From Podocnemis expansa (taxonomy: Eukaryota; Chordata; Testudines; Podocnemididae): a stretch of DNA of 64,000 nt. The stretch is from positions 4,304,631 to 4,368,630 of the forward strand of contig ML682014.1 of the NCBI GenBank assembly GCA_007922195.1, in the 5' to 3' direction. The notes below the pieces were generated by a model that was given only the letters and a program-made list of their open reading frames with translations, searched no databases and was not told the origin of the DNA. Position numbers and translations under genes: made by a program. The stretch's first letter is position 1, and each line of letters begins with the position of its first letter. Shown here in pieces: positions 11,976-24,480 of this stretch.

Positions 11976-12185
11976 AATCCTCACACCAGGTCTAGAAAGT
12001 AGCTAAGTTTATTGTTCCAGCTATGTAGACTAACTAACTAATGCAGAAAGGTTATTGACTTGGTTTCTAAGGTGTCTAGGAGCCATGATTCACAGTACAC
12101 ATTGAAATGCTCCTCCTGCCATTATAGCTCCCCTGCTACACTGACAAAATAAAGCTACTTCAACAAACAGTATAGTGACTTAGAG

Positions 12186-12307
12186 CAGTGGTTTTCAACC
12201 CTAAGGTAACATCAAAGTAACATCAAAGGGCTGTGGGCACTTTATACCTCTGAAATGAGTTTTAACAGATTTGCCCCCTGAGCACAGAAAGGAGTCAGGG
12301 GTATGAT
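12186..12307 (+). mobile_element. Left end of a degraded hAT-like element
   Basis: 'cagtggttttcaacc' at 12186 matches the hAT-type end seen at 9081. It is followed by 'gggctgtgggcac', as expected for the same class. No right end is visible before the next element inserts at 12308, so the original length is unknown. Confidence 0.4.
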
Positions 12308-12726
12308 TAGGGATGTAAAAGTTAGGGTAATTTAAAATCTCTTTAAATGTCTAAATGTTTAAACATAGGGTGGGGCAGGGAGAGGAACACAGACCTGCTG
12401 GGTAGCTGAGTGGAACCAAATCCAGTCTCGTATCGTCCTGTCCCGTCCCCCACTTCCCTCCAACCTGGGATCTGAGCTCCCCTGCAGCTGACTCTCTCCC
12501 AGTGTTGAATCCCATGCCTCCCGACCACTCATGGGGAGTCAGACCCAGTTGTGGCTACCTTGAGCTGAGCTCTGCGTTTCCCTGCTAGGGAGAAACTGCC
12601 CAGATATTCTGGCTGGCAGGAGCCAGCCCAGCTGCAGCGCCCCCCTCTGCTCCCCACAGTTTAATCAATAATCATCTGTTTAAAACCATCATTCACCATT
12701 TAAACAATTAAACTTTCACATCTCTA
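12308..12726. mobile_element. hAT-like non-autonomous element, 7/8 target duplication
   Basis: The left end 'tagggatgtaaaagtt' and the right end 'aactttcacatctcta' are inverted repeats with two mismatches. The flanks 'ggtatgat' (12300-12307) and 'gatatgat' (12727-12734) differ at one base of eight. The subterminal sequence on both sides is rich in 'tttaaa' words. The middle (12365-12660) is GC-rich and looks like captured or foreign sequence. A 61-codon minus frame inside it has no resemblance to a transposase. Confidence 0.8.
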
Positions 12727-12734
12727 GATATGAT

Positions 12735-13689
12735 TAGACATTTTTCTAACTTTCCAGAATTCTACAAATCTGTTTCTATCCCTCACATTAAAATACAATT
12801 TCCTCTATTTTTTACTATTTTGGGGGAGCCGAATTTCAAATTTTAGATCAAGATATAAATGAAAGTGACTATGGTGAGTTTCTCTTTGTCATGGAATTGC
12901 ATCTAAATAACATGTTGCAGCATGAAGCCCCTGAAAAGTTAGGAAATGCCAGCAGCAAAGTTGTCTGTACAAAGTTAAGTCAGCCCTTGTTTAAGTGCAT
13001 TATGATACACACTTCACATGATCACATGCAATTTATTCCACCAGCCCCCTGTTCCTGTGGGGAATTTATTAAGGGTTGATGGCAGCAAATCAAAAAGAAC
13101 TGAAATTTCAATCACATAGGATCATATTGACACCTCTATGGGTTATCAACAGAGTAGGAACCTTTAGCTCCCTGGGGAAAACTTTTACTGGTCAAGTAGC
13201 TGAAGTGATGGAAGTCTGTGCAGTGGGCTTAAATGTCAAAGTTTCCAATCCTAGCAGTAGCAGGTTGCCTTACTCTATGTGAATCAGCACTAGAGGGAAG
13301 GGAAAGAGAGACGCGCATAGTGATATTAGTGAATGTCACAGATATTGGTTGAGAGCAGAGGAATAGACACACTCAGGAAACTTGGGTTGCATTCCAGATG
13401 CTGTGTTTGGAGAGGAAACATGCTCTAGTGGTCACAGCCTGTTATGCCTCTGTTCTCCCCAGCCCTGATACCAGTCCCCTGCTTCTTCCTACTGGTTCCC
13501 AAAGTCAGTCTCTTTGTCCCCAGGGGCCTTCAAGATCCTCGTCCCAAATTACTCCCTCTGCCCCCACTAGTACAAATTTTCACTCTCCCCATTTTCAAGC
13601 TAGGCCACTTCCTTCTCATGCCTTGATTAGTGGTAAAGAAGGGAAAACTGAGAAAACAGAAGAGAGAGTGCCCCCTGCTTTCATTTCCA
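12735..13689. other. Unique sequence, no gene seen
   Basis: Frames of 60-99 codons at 12891-13282 and 13398-13697 lack recognisable domains. 13440-13620 is C/T-rich, which explains the open frames. I treat them as chance. Confidence 0.45.
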
Positions 13690-14070
13690 GTGCCTGATGC
13701 TGCAGTGGTTTCTGACTGTCAGGAGCAGCAACTGTATGGCAAATCCTCAGCCCTTACTGTCTCAGAATGGAGCATGCTCAGTGCTCCTGGAGACCTCAGA
13801 GAATTTAGCTGCCAAATTGTAAAATGTTTCTACCGAGAATGTGCAAAACAGATTAATTTAGAGATAAACTAGGGTTAAAACTCAGATTTGCACTTTTTTG
13901 TCACAGGAACAACCAAAGGTTCATCACAGAATCCAAGGTGATCCTCCTGCCAAATTTCAAGTCTCTGCTCCAAACCAGATTTCAATGGTCTGCCCTGCTT
14001 TGACCCCCAAATCCCCCTGTTCTGGTTGAAGAACAGTTTGCCCCAGCACTTTTGTTTGAAAGGGCCCTAA
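13690..14070. repeat. Probable old interspersed repeat
   Basis: The block with 'gaatttagctgccaaatt', 'accgagaatgtgcaaaa', 'caggaacaaccaaaggt' and 'aatttcaagtctctgctcc' resembles a repeat I have seen many times in turtle and crocodilian DNA. I cannot name the family or define its ends from this single copy. Confidence 0.35.
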
Positions 14071-17033
14071 ACTAAATGGCATTACAACCTGGCATGCTCA
14101 GGTTTGACACGTATACCATGAATTTGAGTGGAGTTGTGACTTTGCACACAAGGTCACAATGGTGATCATTTGGTCCATCCACACCTCCATCTTCTGGTTT
14201 GAGCGGTGCTGCATCCCACTTTAACCACTTGTAATGGTGGGAAACATGCCAAAGTGTGGAGCTAAAGCTACTCAACAAAATGGATGTATGAATCATATTT
14301 ATTTTTACTGTTAATCTGGTTCAGCCATTTCCAAGAATGAATTTTGCTGAAGTTTGAAACAAACAAACAAACAAAAATCATAAGCACACTTGAGGCAGAC
14401 ACCTGGCATGAGTAGTTAAAATTTAACAAAATAAGAATTATGATGAGAAGTGTTGTGCAACAATACTGTTATAGTTAAAGCTGATTGTTTCACCTATAAT
14501 AAATGGGTCTGTAAAAATACCATCACTGTACAATTAAATGCCATTCAGGAGAATTAACAGAGTCTGCTCAAGTGAAGCACAGGTATGGAGTAACAGGAAT
14601 AACAGCAATAGGTTAAAAAAAGAGTCATATGGTATTACATAAGTGAGATTGGAGCTGTATGCTAAAGACAGAAGGTCTTTTGCCTGTCCTGTGCCTGCCT
14701 TATCTACATACCAATCGCAGTATATACATGACCATTATATTCACTCACAGGTGGAGAGGAAATAGAGCTGTTGTTGTGCTTACACACTGATAACTATGGC
14801 TGTGATCCAGCTGAGTCTTTCAGTGCTGTACCGAAACTTAAAACTATTTAGACCTGGACTGAGAAAAGCACCCCAGTCCAGGAGAGCTCTTAAGCATGAA
14901 CCTAAAAATTAAACACATGCTTAATTTTTTTCCTCAACTGGAGCATCAAGAGACTAGAATGAACCTCCAGCAATCAGCTCGACTTCTAAAAGAAAAAAAA
15001 AAAATTACTCAGTGCTACCTTGCCAAAGTGCCTTCTGATACTGGATGTCTGAGGTCACCTCAGGAAGTGTTGAAAGATATACAAAGAAAACTATATTAAA
15101 ACAAATTAATAAACTTCTCCTACAATATGACTTTACTGCAATTCTTTAGCAAATCTCTAAACTGTCACGAAATGAATTTCTCTGTTTACATGTACATGGT
15201 CTGAAACAAAAAGCAGCTGAGAAAGTTTAGACTTATCTCAAAAGACAAAACAGAAAAAAGATAAACACACAGCTGACAAATTAAGGTGCACTTTTCTAAT
15301 CCCGCTTTTCTGTTGGATGCCATTTGATTGAAAAAACTGCATGTAAGTTACATGCACAGGCAAAGAATCTCATAGTCAGTCTTCAAAGTCTTGCTAGTTT
15401 TTCCCTGAGATAGATAAGATCACTTCAGTACCTGCAGTTCATTGCACTTGTTATAGGAAACTCCTTGCACTCTGGTGTTATTTATATAATGGATTTGAGC
15501 CATATTAGCTCAAGTGGCAGGGAATAAAAATTGTCCTCCTACCATCCACAGCCTGACTCTCAGCTTTCTGGATTGTGGGGCCTGGTGCAAGTAGGAGGGC
15601 AGGGGTTCCAAGTAAATGTTCATCTCAGAAGCATGTGGGCAGAGAGCAGATGAAATCATAGTTCTTCCTCTACCCATTGGTGCTGACTGGTGCGCAAAAA
15701 TCCCTTTAGAGGGTGCACATAGATTACTACTCCCTCCACCTAATACAGCCCTGAGGCATTGTCAGGGTGTGAACCTGTGCACCACCCCTTTGGGGGTTTT
15801 GTCTTAGAAGGTACACTCTGTCCCTTAGATAGGGAATTCTTCATATTTTTTGTTCCTCCTTCCAGCTATGCCCATTTTACTTTAATGTCTCTGTCCTAGA
15901 TACATTAGAGTGTGATGTGAGAATTCATGCACATATTTTGAAGGCACCAGTTGATGCCAGCATAGAACCTTTACAATGTAAAAGTAAAGTAAAGTGTCTT
16001 TAACTGACAGTGACTGCAGTTAAGAAAAGCACTCACTATTTACATTTTTCCTGTCCTTAGAATGTAGAATACCACATTGGTAACAGTAAGTGCTACAAAT
16101 AGGATGGTAATTGTCAAGTGTGTAATGGCAACCAGAAGTGTCGTGCATAATCCACAGGAATCACAAAACAATGCTTAGCCTCCTCCGCACATATTATTTA
16201 GAATTGACTAAACCCTGGGCATTAAGCTTACTTAAAAACTGACGAGAGAATTTCTATTAAATGGTTATACCCCTTATGATCTGTTCAAGTTGAAATGCAT
16301 TTTTAGTCCTTTCTTCCCCTCTTTCCAATGTCTTTTTCATAAAAAAAAAAAAGTGTGAGCTCTGAACTCAGACTCAGGCAGAGCAGAAGTATAAGGGCCA
16401 AATTTCAAAGAGTCCCAGATTTCATGCATGTGGGTAACAGAATTCATACAAAATAATGCATGTGCAAGTCATTTGCTAATACTGCTTGAGCGTGCAAATG
16501 CATTACACATAGGTGTAATGATACAGTGTAAAGAACAGCAGGTCTGTTAATACAGCAGGGCCAATGGGGCTTTCCCTTGGGTGCACCAGACTGGCTCAAT
16601 AGAGCCGCTCATTTAAAAGGTGTGTTTCACGGCGTCGGCCCCAAGTGCCGCTAATGGTAAGGGGCACATTCTGATCAGAATGCACCCCAGGTGGCACATC
16701 ATCGCCATGTTACGGCTCTGAAGAACTGTATGTCACACAATAATAAGAGGATAAACTAAGGTCCTTAGGTAGTTTGATCCACAAGTCATTAAGGAATTTC
16801 TACTCAGATAGCTATATATGCTAATATCAGATGAGAAAAGTAGGAGCATTCATACAGTTGATGCTGCTGGGAATCCCCATTAACCTTACTTAAGTAATTC
16901 TCTGCATACTTGCAGTGAGCTTGATGGGAAAGACTGAGCACCCACAGCTCCCACTGATGTCAATGGAAGTTGATGAAAGTTACAGGTGCTCAGAACCCCA
17001 GGACTGAGGGCTAATAATAAAGTAGGATGCCAA
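14071..17033. other. Mostly unique sequence, no gene seen
   Basis: Contains an (acaa)n run at 14361-14375 and A-tracts at 14991-15003 and 16341-16352. At about 16940-17003, 'tgagcacccacagctccc..tgatgtcaatgg..aggtgctcagaacc' is a partly self-complementary relic of a very common old repeat. No coding sequence is recognisable. Confidence 0.4.
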
Positions 17034-17140
17034 GTTCCAGAGGCATGGCTGTGTTATTCTAGTCCAGCAAAACAAACAAGGAGTTCAGTGACACTTTTAA
17101 AGACTAACATTACTTATCACATGAGCTTACAGGAGTCAGT
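17034..17140 (-). mobile_element. Penelope-like element 3'-end fragment
   Basis: 'gttccagaggcatggctgtg', 'tagtccagcaaaacaaacaa', 'ggagttcag', 'cttttaaagactaac' and 'cacatgagctt' follow in the order of the PLE family end read on the minus strand. The copy stops in the middle of the ribozyme-like core. It is diverged and probably older than the copies at 25.2 and 43.4 kb. Confidence 0.65.
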
Positions 17141-17424
17141 ATCCACCGGTCAATATCCAGTTTAACTATAATTTGGGAGCCAATGGCTCACATCCATAGC
17201 TGTGGCAGAATTTTCTATTTCATAGTTTACCAGTTCTGTATCCTACCCTCAGTCCTTTTAGAAAAACAAGAGACTATCATATGATAATCAAAAATCCTTC
17301 TGAAATGACATTTCACAAAGGGACATACATGGAAATGCAAGTATGTCTAATGATATCTATAGAAGACTATGGACATCTACTATGTTTTTTCCTTGCTAAA
17401 CCATAGGTCAATTCCTAGAGTCTG

Positions 17425-18260
17425 AGGCCAAAAAGAACCACCATGATTTAGTCTGACCACTCATACAACACAGGCTAGAGAACTTCTTCAAACAAATTCC
17501 TTTTGAACTGGAGCATATCGTCTCAAAAAAAGGAATCCAAACTTGATTTTTAAAAAAATGTCAGTGATGAAGAATCCAGCATAAGGATTTTAAAAAAAAA
17601 GTCAGTGATGAAGAATCCCTTGGTAAGTTGTTCAAATTGTTAATTACTCTTCTGTTAAAAATGGATGCCTTATTTCCAACCTGAATTTGTTTAGCTTCCA
17701 ACCACGTTCTCTCTCTCTGCATGGCTGAAGAGCCCATCTTCAATTTTTTTACCTGTGTAGATACTTATGCACTATGATCAAGCCTCCCCTTCAATTTCTC
17801 TTTGTTTAACTAAACTGAGCTCCTTGAATCTCTCACTATGAAGCATGGTTTCTAATCTTTTATCCATTTTCATGGCTCTTCTCTGAACCCTCTCCAATTT
17901 AATCAAGATCCTTCAGTTGTTGACACCAGAAGTGGACATAGCATTCCAGCAGCAATCAAACAAGTGCCACATGCAGAGGCACAATAACTTGTTACTGCTA
18001 TTTGAGATGCCTCTATATTTTTCATCCAAGGATCTCACAGCCCTTTTGGCCATAGCACTGCACTGGCAACTCATGTTCAGCTGATTAGCTATCATGACTC
18101 TCACAAATCCTTTTCAATGTTACTACTTCCCAGGAATTGAGAGACCTTTAGTTGTTTTGTTTAGTCCTTCTCCCACCCCACCAGTTAGCATCATGCTTTA
18201 CATGCAGAGTTATCTGTTGGGAATGCACTTCTTATGCACTGAAACAGGAGATAAATTGCA
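17425..18260 (-). mobile_element. CR1 LINE, 3' part
   Basis: Read on the minus strand, this is the 3' half of a CR1 element, so its 3' end lies near 17425. The landmarks on the plus strand are the antisense CR1 blocks: 'tagtctgacca', 'ggtaagttgttcaaattgtt', 'ctcttctctgaaccctctcc', 'caccagaagtggaca', 'ccttttggccatagcac' and 'aactcatgttcagctgatta'. These match the reptile CR1 pattern that is also present in birds. A near duplicate of about 36 bp ('ttttaaaaaaa.gtcagtgatgaagaatcc') occurs at 17549-17620. The frame is full of stops, so no functional ORF2 remains. Confidence 0.8.
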
Positions 18261-18924
18261 GTAGAGATCAGAAGGCCTTTGGCTCATGCACAGGATATAC
18301 ATAAGGAAAGTGGGTGATGACCAGATTTTCCAGACACCAGACAAGCTGGACAACTCTTGTAGGGACTTCCTATGTTATCCTGTGTCCCATAGAAAAGGAC
18401 AATCTTACAAATGTCCCATTCATTCTGATAGAGGGAGACATCCCAAACATCATTTTGAGTCAAAGTAAAGAGGTCTGCCTCCAAACATCATGGAACATCC
18501 TTTATGGTACCACTGAGTCTAAAATGTTCTTGAAGATTCCTCCCATAGATATACTATGATTTCAGATGAATTTTTCAGTAAATATGACATTGAAAAGGCC
18601 TCTTTTGCTCACTTTTCTCTCACACTATTTAATGTCCAAGAGGCTATTTAACAGAAGCTGGGTTTTTCCTGCAAGCCTCCTGGTTGTACTGCTATTTATT
18701 AGGTTCTCTTCCCATCAGCTGCTGTGTTCTCTTTTGCTCTGCTGTCAGATTGCCTCTCCTTCAAAACTGTCAATTCAAACTATTAAAAAAAATGTGGAAT
18801 ATATGCCAGAAGGTGAGCAAACTGGCTACAACTGTAGATTGGTTTTGGAGAAGTCTAAAATTTTGTTCAAGAGGCTCAAGGTCAATGTAGCACTAATTTA
18901 AAAGGCTGTACATTTTAAATATGG

Positions 18925-19120
18925 GGAGTAATTAATCATTGGAACAATTCACCAAGAACTGTGGTGGATTCTCCTCCACCACCAATTCTTAAGTCAGGAA
19001 TAGATGTTTTTCTAAAACCACCATATGCTTTAGGAATTATTTGGGGGAAGTTCTATGTCTGGGAGATCAAACTAGACAATCACACTGGTCTCTTCTGGTC
19101 TTAGAATCTATATTGTTCTT
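18925..19120 (+). mobile_element. CR1 LINE, extreme 3' end
   Basis: The frame 'WNNSPRTVVDSP' (about 18938-18975) is the remnant of the last residues of CR1 ORF2. It is followed by '..gatgtttttctaaa' and the CR1 terminal block 'ggagatcaaactagac..ctggtctcttctggtctt', ending in 'agaatctat'. This is a typical short 5'-truncated CR1 copy and is in the opposite orientation to the copy at 17425. Confidence 0.75.
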
Positions 19121-19369
19121 AGAGCCACTCTAGGAACATTCGAGATTTTCTCCTTGGCTATCAACGTCATGAATATGCTACTGCATACTCATACATCATC
19201 CCACCTGTTAGAGAGCCTGTTTTGTGTCTTAGTTTGGCAGGTGACCATGCTCTTGCATAGAGCAAGGCATTTTCATTAATCACATTACATTACTGCCCAG
19301 AGAACACACACCCCAATCAAGATGAAGACTTTATTGTGCTAGCTACTGCACGAACACATGACAGGAGTC

Positions 19370-19530
19370 TCTCTCCTGGAGAAATGACAGTCAATTGACA
19401 ATAGAGAAGGAGATAGATGAAAAAAGAAAGGGACAGGAGGAAGAGACTTGCATAAGGTCACACAACAGGTCAGAGCCAGGAACAGAATGTTAATGTCTTG
19501 ACACCCAATGACTTTTTGTTCTCTCACACT
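19370..19530 (-). repeat. MIR/CORE-SINE relic
   Basis: On the plus strand, 'gacttgcataaggtcacaca', 'aggtcagagccaggaacaga' and 'tgtcttgacacccaatg' follow the antisense MIR core. The pattern is diverged but co-linear over about 100 bases. Confidence 0.6.
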
Positions 19531-22500
19531 CAGTACGGCTCTGTTTTATGGGAGAGGACCTAATGCAGGATTAATGCATTGCTAATATTCACACAGTATG
19601 AATACAATCTATATTTAAACTTAATTCTTACGACTCACAGGTAGACCAGATGAAGTCTTTGTTAGCTTCTCCCTTTAGTACGTATGTTGTTCTCACCCAC
19701 AAATCACAGGTAAATAAGAAGAATGTTATATAGTGTACTGAAATTACAACTCTCTTTTGGAGAGAATTTGCATCAACAGCCTTGCAATATGTTTCTTACT
19801 GTAGCCAGACTGTGTTGGACTTTTATCTTTTATGAATACAGATGATAGCAAATCTGTTCTGGTTCATAACCATTGCTAAGTTATTTAACAGAGCCAAGGA
19901 CTTTATAAAATGAAAATAAATTGTATTCTTATTTTACCAATTGCCATATTATTATATATGCTAAATATTGTAATACCACTGCAGATCATTAGCCAAAACT
20001 ATGATGGGGTGAGGGGGTGGGGCAGAGAAATATCCGTGTCTGAAATTATTTGTTAATAGCAAATGCATTTGACTGCAATGTTAAAAAAAAATATCCCTGG
20101 AGGCCAAGATAATTTCCTCTCCCCACACCTTCCCAACTCCAATTCCCAAGTGAGCCCTGGCATTGCAAACAAGGTACTATGAAAATTCTACAGATGGCTG
20201 CTTAATGTGTAAATTAATCTGACTCCATCAGGATCATGCTAGTTACTGGCAGTTATAATTATAGATCAGTATTAGATCTTGCTCTACAAATTCATACAAC
20301 TACAGAACTACCATACATATATGAGTTTATTTAAACACTTTAATTATTTACTGTCAGGATTTGTGACACATGCTTCAGCTTGCAAACATTAATAAGAATG
20401 ATACGCCACTCTGTAGCTAGCATAAAACAAACAGGTAATTAAACCGTTTTGGAGGGGAATAAAATAACCCCCAGAAAACAGTGCAATCAGATTTAATACA
20501 TCCCGTGACATGCTGACTTCCTGCGGAAAATAACAGAGCAATGGAAGTGTAGCATTTTTGGAGAAAAATGTTAGCATCTCCAAATTAGGCGCATATTAGG
20601 ATACTGCAGACAAAGGCTTCGTAAATTTTAAAGGTAACAATGGAAGTTTGTTTCAAGCAAGCATGTTTACAGCTAATGAGATTCGTATGAATTTTCAACT
20701 GTCTTTGAAGAATTTAGGGGAGCAGCAACCTTGAAAAGCACATCTGTTCCTGTTAGTCATGTTGGAAAACAATCCTCTTCTCTCTTCTGCCTGTTGATAC
20801 AAGTCCCTGTGATAAATAGTCAGCAATTGATAATTTCTTTTCTTTTTGCAAAAAGATCCTGGCTTCAATCCTGTCCACAGTTAATAGAACTAAACCCTAG
20901 TTAAAGTCAGTTAATCTGAAGCACTTGCACCTTCAGGGGAAAAAAAAAAAACCAAAATAGAAAGGTAACATTGCATGATCGCATGAGGTCTGTTGCTATT
21001 ATATTTCAAAACAAGCCTTAATTTCCTCACTGCTACATGGCTTTGAGAGAGCACAGCAGCATCCTTATCCTGAGTCTAAGGAAGCACAGGGTACTAATTT
21101 AGCTGTGCACTTGTGACATCTGAGAAATATTGAAACTGTATACCTGGTTTTTATGCACACAATAGAACAGAACTACAATTAGACTGTTTGTGTGAAATTA
21201 GACAAATGGGGGTGGAAAATGATTCCGGTGACACATTTAGTCTTCTGGTACAAGCATTTGAACACTTGCTAGCGGGGTTCATAATGTGGCTGGTATGAGC
21301 TCCCCATAGCCACTGAATTCTTAAATACGTTTACCGGAATAGGTCAATAACTGGTTATCCTGCAAACTTATCTCTAGGCCAGCTAACAAGAAAGTATTAT
21401 TTTTGGCTTATCTTTACTTGTCAGCCACACACTAGGAGGTATCCAGCATGGCCCTTCTCTCTCGGATTGTAAATGAGAGGGATAAAAGAGGATCAGAACC
21501 TCACCGTTAACTGCCTTTTTTGTGGCTCTGAAATAAAACCTTAAGAAGAGAAAGATGTATTTAATTAAGCCACAACCCTCTATAGTAGCAGCATCAAGTG
21601 AACGAAGAGCCATTGTATCCAGAACATAAACACGGCAGGCAAATAAGTTGTTTTTTAAAACAAAATAACCGCATGGCACAGTTTTAGGGCGTTCTGTCTG
21701 AAATCCAGAGACCAAAGCTAGCATGAATACAGCAGCCTGCTTGGTAAGCAGAGTATTTCTCCACAAAGCACATTGAACCTGTACTCTACAAATGCACTGC
21801 TGTGGACTTATAAGGCAACTTTAAGATTTTAACTTGTAAAATCCAAAATGACTAGACAGGAAGAACACTTCTGTTCCCCCACATCATACTGTCAGAGGTG
21901 AGATCTGAACTGAAGCCCTGTTGGTTGAAGGGGCTGCTGTCTGGGCATTCTCTTAGGGAGCCAGTCTTTGCAATTTGCTTTCCACGTTGGACACATTATA
22001 AAGCGTATCTTTTCCCAAAAAGACATTTGAAAATGGAGATTGTAAGGATGGGGAAATGCTGGAAGGCAGTTTAAGCTTCTGAGTTTGCTGTGGTGCATAT
22101 AACACCTTGTGCTGCTATATGTTGGCTATGTTTGGGTATTAATTCTCTTGTTTTTTTCAAGCATATCAAACAAACATATAGATAGGCACCTTAGTATTTA
22201 ATATAAATCCAAATGAATAAATAAGCTATGTGGTATTGACTGACAAAGATGGACTTATGAATGACTACTAGAGCTAAATAATAATGGAGTTTTCTTTCAG
22301 GGAATATAGCTTTTTCCAGTTGAAGGTTACCTACAAGCAACTTATATTTCTCAAATTTATTCATTTGAAATTATTCTAATATTTATACTAATAATAATAG
22401 ACTGCACGTTTGTGCATGTTCGCAAACAGTTGTTTATGAATATTCAAATTTCAGGCTGTTTTGATTAGACTTATAGGTCACTTGGAAGTGTCTTTGCTTC

Positions 22501-22599
22501 CACAGCTATATGTGAATCGACTTTGGCAAGAATAATGTGCAAGGGCTCAGAATTTATTTTCTCTAAATATTCTGTAATATTAACGCTAAAAAAAAATAT
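19531..22599. other. Unique sequence, no gene seen
   Basis: The largest frame is 127 codons on the minus strand (21383-21766). It has no recognised motif. Composition is balanced and repeat-free over 20380-20760, which is discussed as a candidate conserved non-coding element. A T-tract and A-tract pair lies near 20940. Confidence 0.45.
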
Positions 22600-22730
22600 C
22601 AGGCAAGTTGGCAGCCCCTATTCTTACTCAAAGGTCAGTCCCTGCCCCAAAGATCTTACATTCTAAGTCACTGAAGAAACAACTGGTAGATTAAACAAAC
22701 AGATTGAGGGCTGGAGACGAGAGGGAGGAA
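22600..22730 (+). repeat. Ancient interspersed-repeat relic
   Basis: 'gtccctgccccaaagatctt' at 22636 followed by 'acattctaa' is the hallmark of an old amniote-wide repeat (LINE2- or CR1-related 3' end shared with SINEs). The rest is too diverged to classify. Confidence 0.45.
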
Positions 22731-24110
22731 AATGGAACAGTTAAAAGCATGTCTGTTGGTTTCCGCCTTCTGTTAGTCATTTAAGGCTTTATACAGAGAA
22801 CGCCTGCCTGGATTTCTGCTGGAAAGTGGTGCATAGTAAACAGCATACAGTGAACGAGAGAAACTAAACAGAATGCGGAGATTAGCATAACGTACAGTTA
22901 ACCATGTCTGCCATATGTTCAGTTGTGCATTTGGTACAAGTATGGAGGCATAATTATATAGTAATTTCATGTTCCACTTTTTCCTAGAATTTACATAAGA
23001 AGCCCTACACTAAAATGATGTTAATAGTTTGAGGCAAATGCTCAACGTAATGAAAGTCACAGCTGAGGATTAAACCTTTAATACCTCTTTGCAATGAGGA
23101 TCAGGAGGGTACAGTTAAGGTAGCTCTGCAGCTGGTTGATAGAGGTTCAAGCCTTACTTGAAAGTTTCCTAGCCTTTATGCATTTGTTTTGGGCTGTTAC
23201 TTGAATTCATTTTATTTATGTGAGTTTACTTTATATTACATCAACTTGAAGGTAACTTTGAATCAGTTACTACTGTTCTGAAAAATTAAACAGCAGGATA
23301 AACCCTGCTCTCACATGGTCTGGCTTGGCCGTAGTCAGCAGGCCTGCGATTTTGGGCAGGGAATCTCTGCACTATTAGGCTGTGGACATCATTTTCTGAT
23401 CTGGCAGGAAGTTAGAAAGTAGACAGGTACCAGGCCAACATGGCTGAGCCGATAGCAGTAGAAGGTGCCAGCAGCTGGTGTCTGCTTTGTCCATGTTTGG
23501 GCACCATGAGGACCATTTCATTTCAAAGCATTTTGTTACACAGTGACTATAAACAGTTATTTGTATGTATGGATATGATGTTTACACAGTGAATGGAGGG
23601 AAAAATTTCATCCAAATGGGAGCACAGGAAACGTGACAGCAGGTTCAAGGAAGGGTCTGGCAGAACTGCTGAGCCAAGAAGCAGGTGCCCAGGAGAAGGT
23701 GGCTAGGGATGGGGGCCAGGGAAAAAGTCCAGAGCAGCTGCTGAGCCAAGGGAGTGGAAGACCAAGCCAAAAAAACCGAATAAAATAGCTGGCTGGAACA
23801 GTTAACATTGCTACAGTGGCTCAAGCTGAGGGTTTTGAAATTCTGACAGCCCATTCTTTCCTGGATCCCTACCCACCTCAGCTCAGTTACTCCCTTGGAT
23901 TCTCAGCAGCAGCTTCCAGGAGTCCTTCAAGATAGCACTTCCTCGAGGTCCTGTGCAAGTCCCAATGTGTGTGTGGCAAAGCAGTATCATAGCAGTATCA
24001 AAGCCAATGTAACTACACCCTACGCTAGCTGAGGATCTCACTCTAAAAATGTTTATTTTAATATGCATGAATGTGGATGTAAAGGGTGATAAACTTTTAG
24101 GTTCCATAAA
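22731..24110. other. Unique sequence, no gene seen
   Basis: No frame above 74 codons and no repeat ends recognised. The region 23290-23520 is somewhat GC-richer. Confidence 0.4.
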
Positions 24111-24480
24111 GTATGTCTACACTTGCAAGTTAGGTAGTAAATTAGTTCAGATTAAGCCTCCTTAATTTAAACTGTCTATGCTAGGCTTTCATTAGTTCAG
24201 ACTAAGGAATTCCTTAATTCAAACTAATGAACGCTTAGTTTGAATTAGCAAGACCTGGCACTGAGTTCGATCCTTAGTTCTAACTAAGGATGGAGTAGAC
24301 TAGGATTAACCCTTAGTTTGAGTTTAATAAATTCGAACTAAGGGCAGTTAGTTTCAATTAATGTTAAGTTAAATTAGTCCACTTTGTTAATTTGAACTAA
24401 AAAGTTTCAGTTTACAACTACTCAAACTTTATTAGTTTGAATTAATAAATTCAAACTAACTTTTCCTAGTGTAGACATAG
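24111..24480. mobile_element. Palindrome-rich MITE, relative of the 7.8-kb copy
   Basis: The ends 'tatgtctacactt' and 'agtgtagacata' are inverted repeats. The interior is again an array of short self-complementary words such as 'ttagttcagactaa', 'ttagtttgaattag', 'ttcgaactaa' and 'tagtttgaattaa'. No open frame. Compared with 7799-8240 it shares the terminal 'tatgtctac' and the word style, but the base choice in the words is more AT-rich. It may be a subfamily. Confidence 0.7.

Noticed and set aside
21383..21766. 127-codon minus frame
   Set aside because: Hydrophobic patches occur, but there is no recognisable motif and no exon context. A chance frame of this length is expected in 64 kb.
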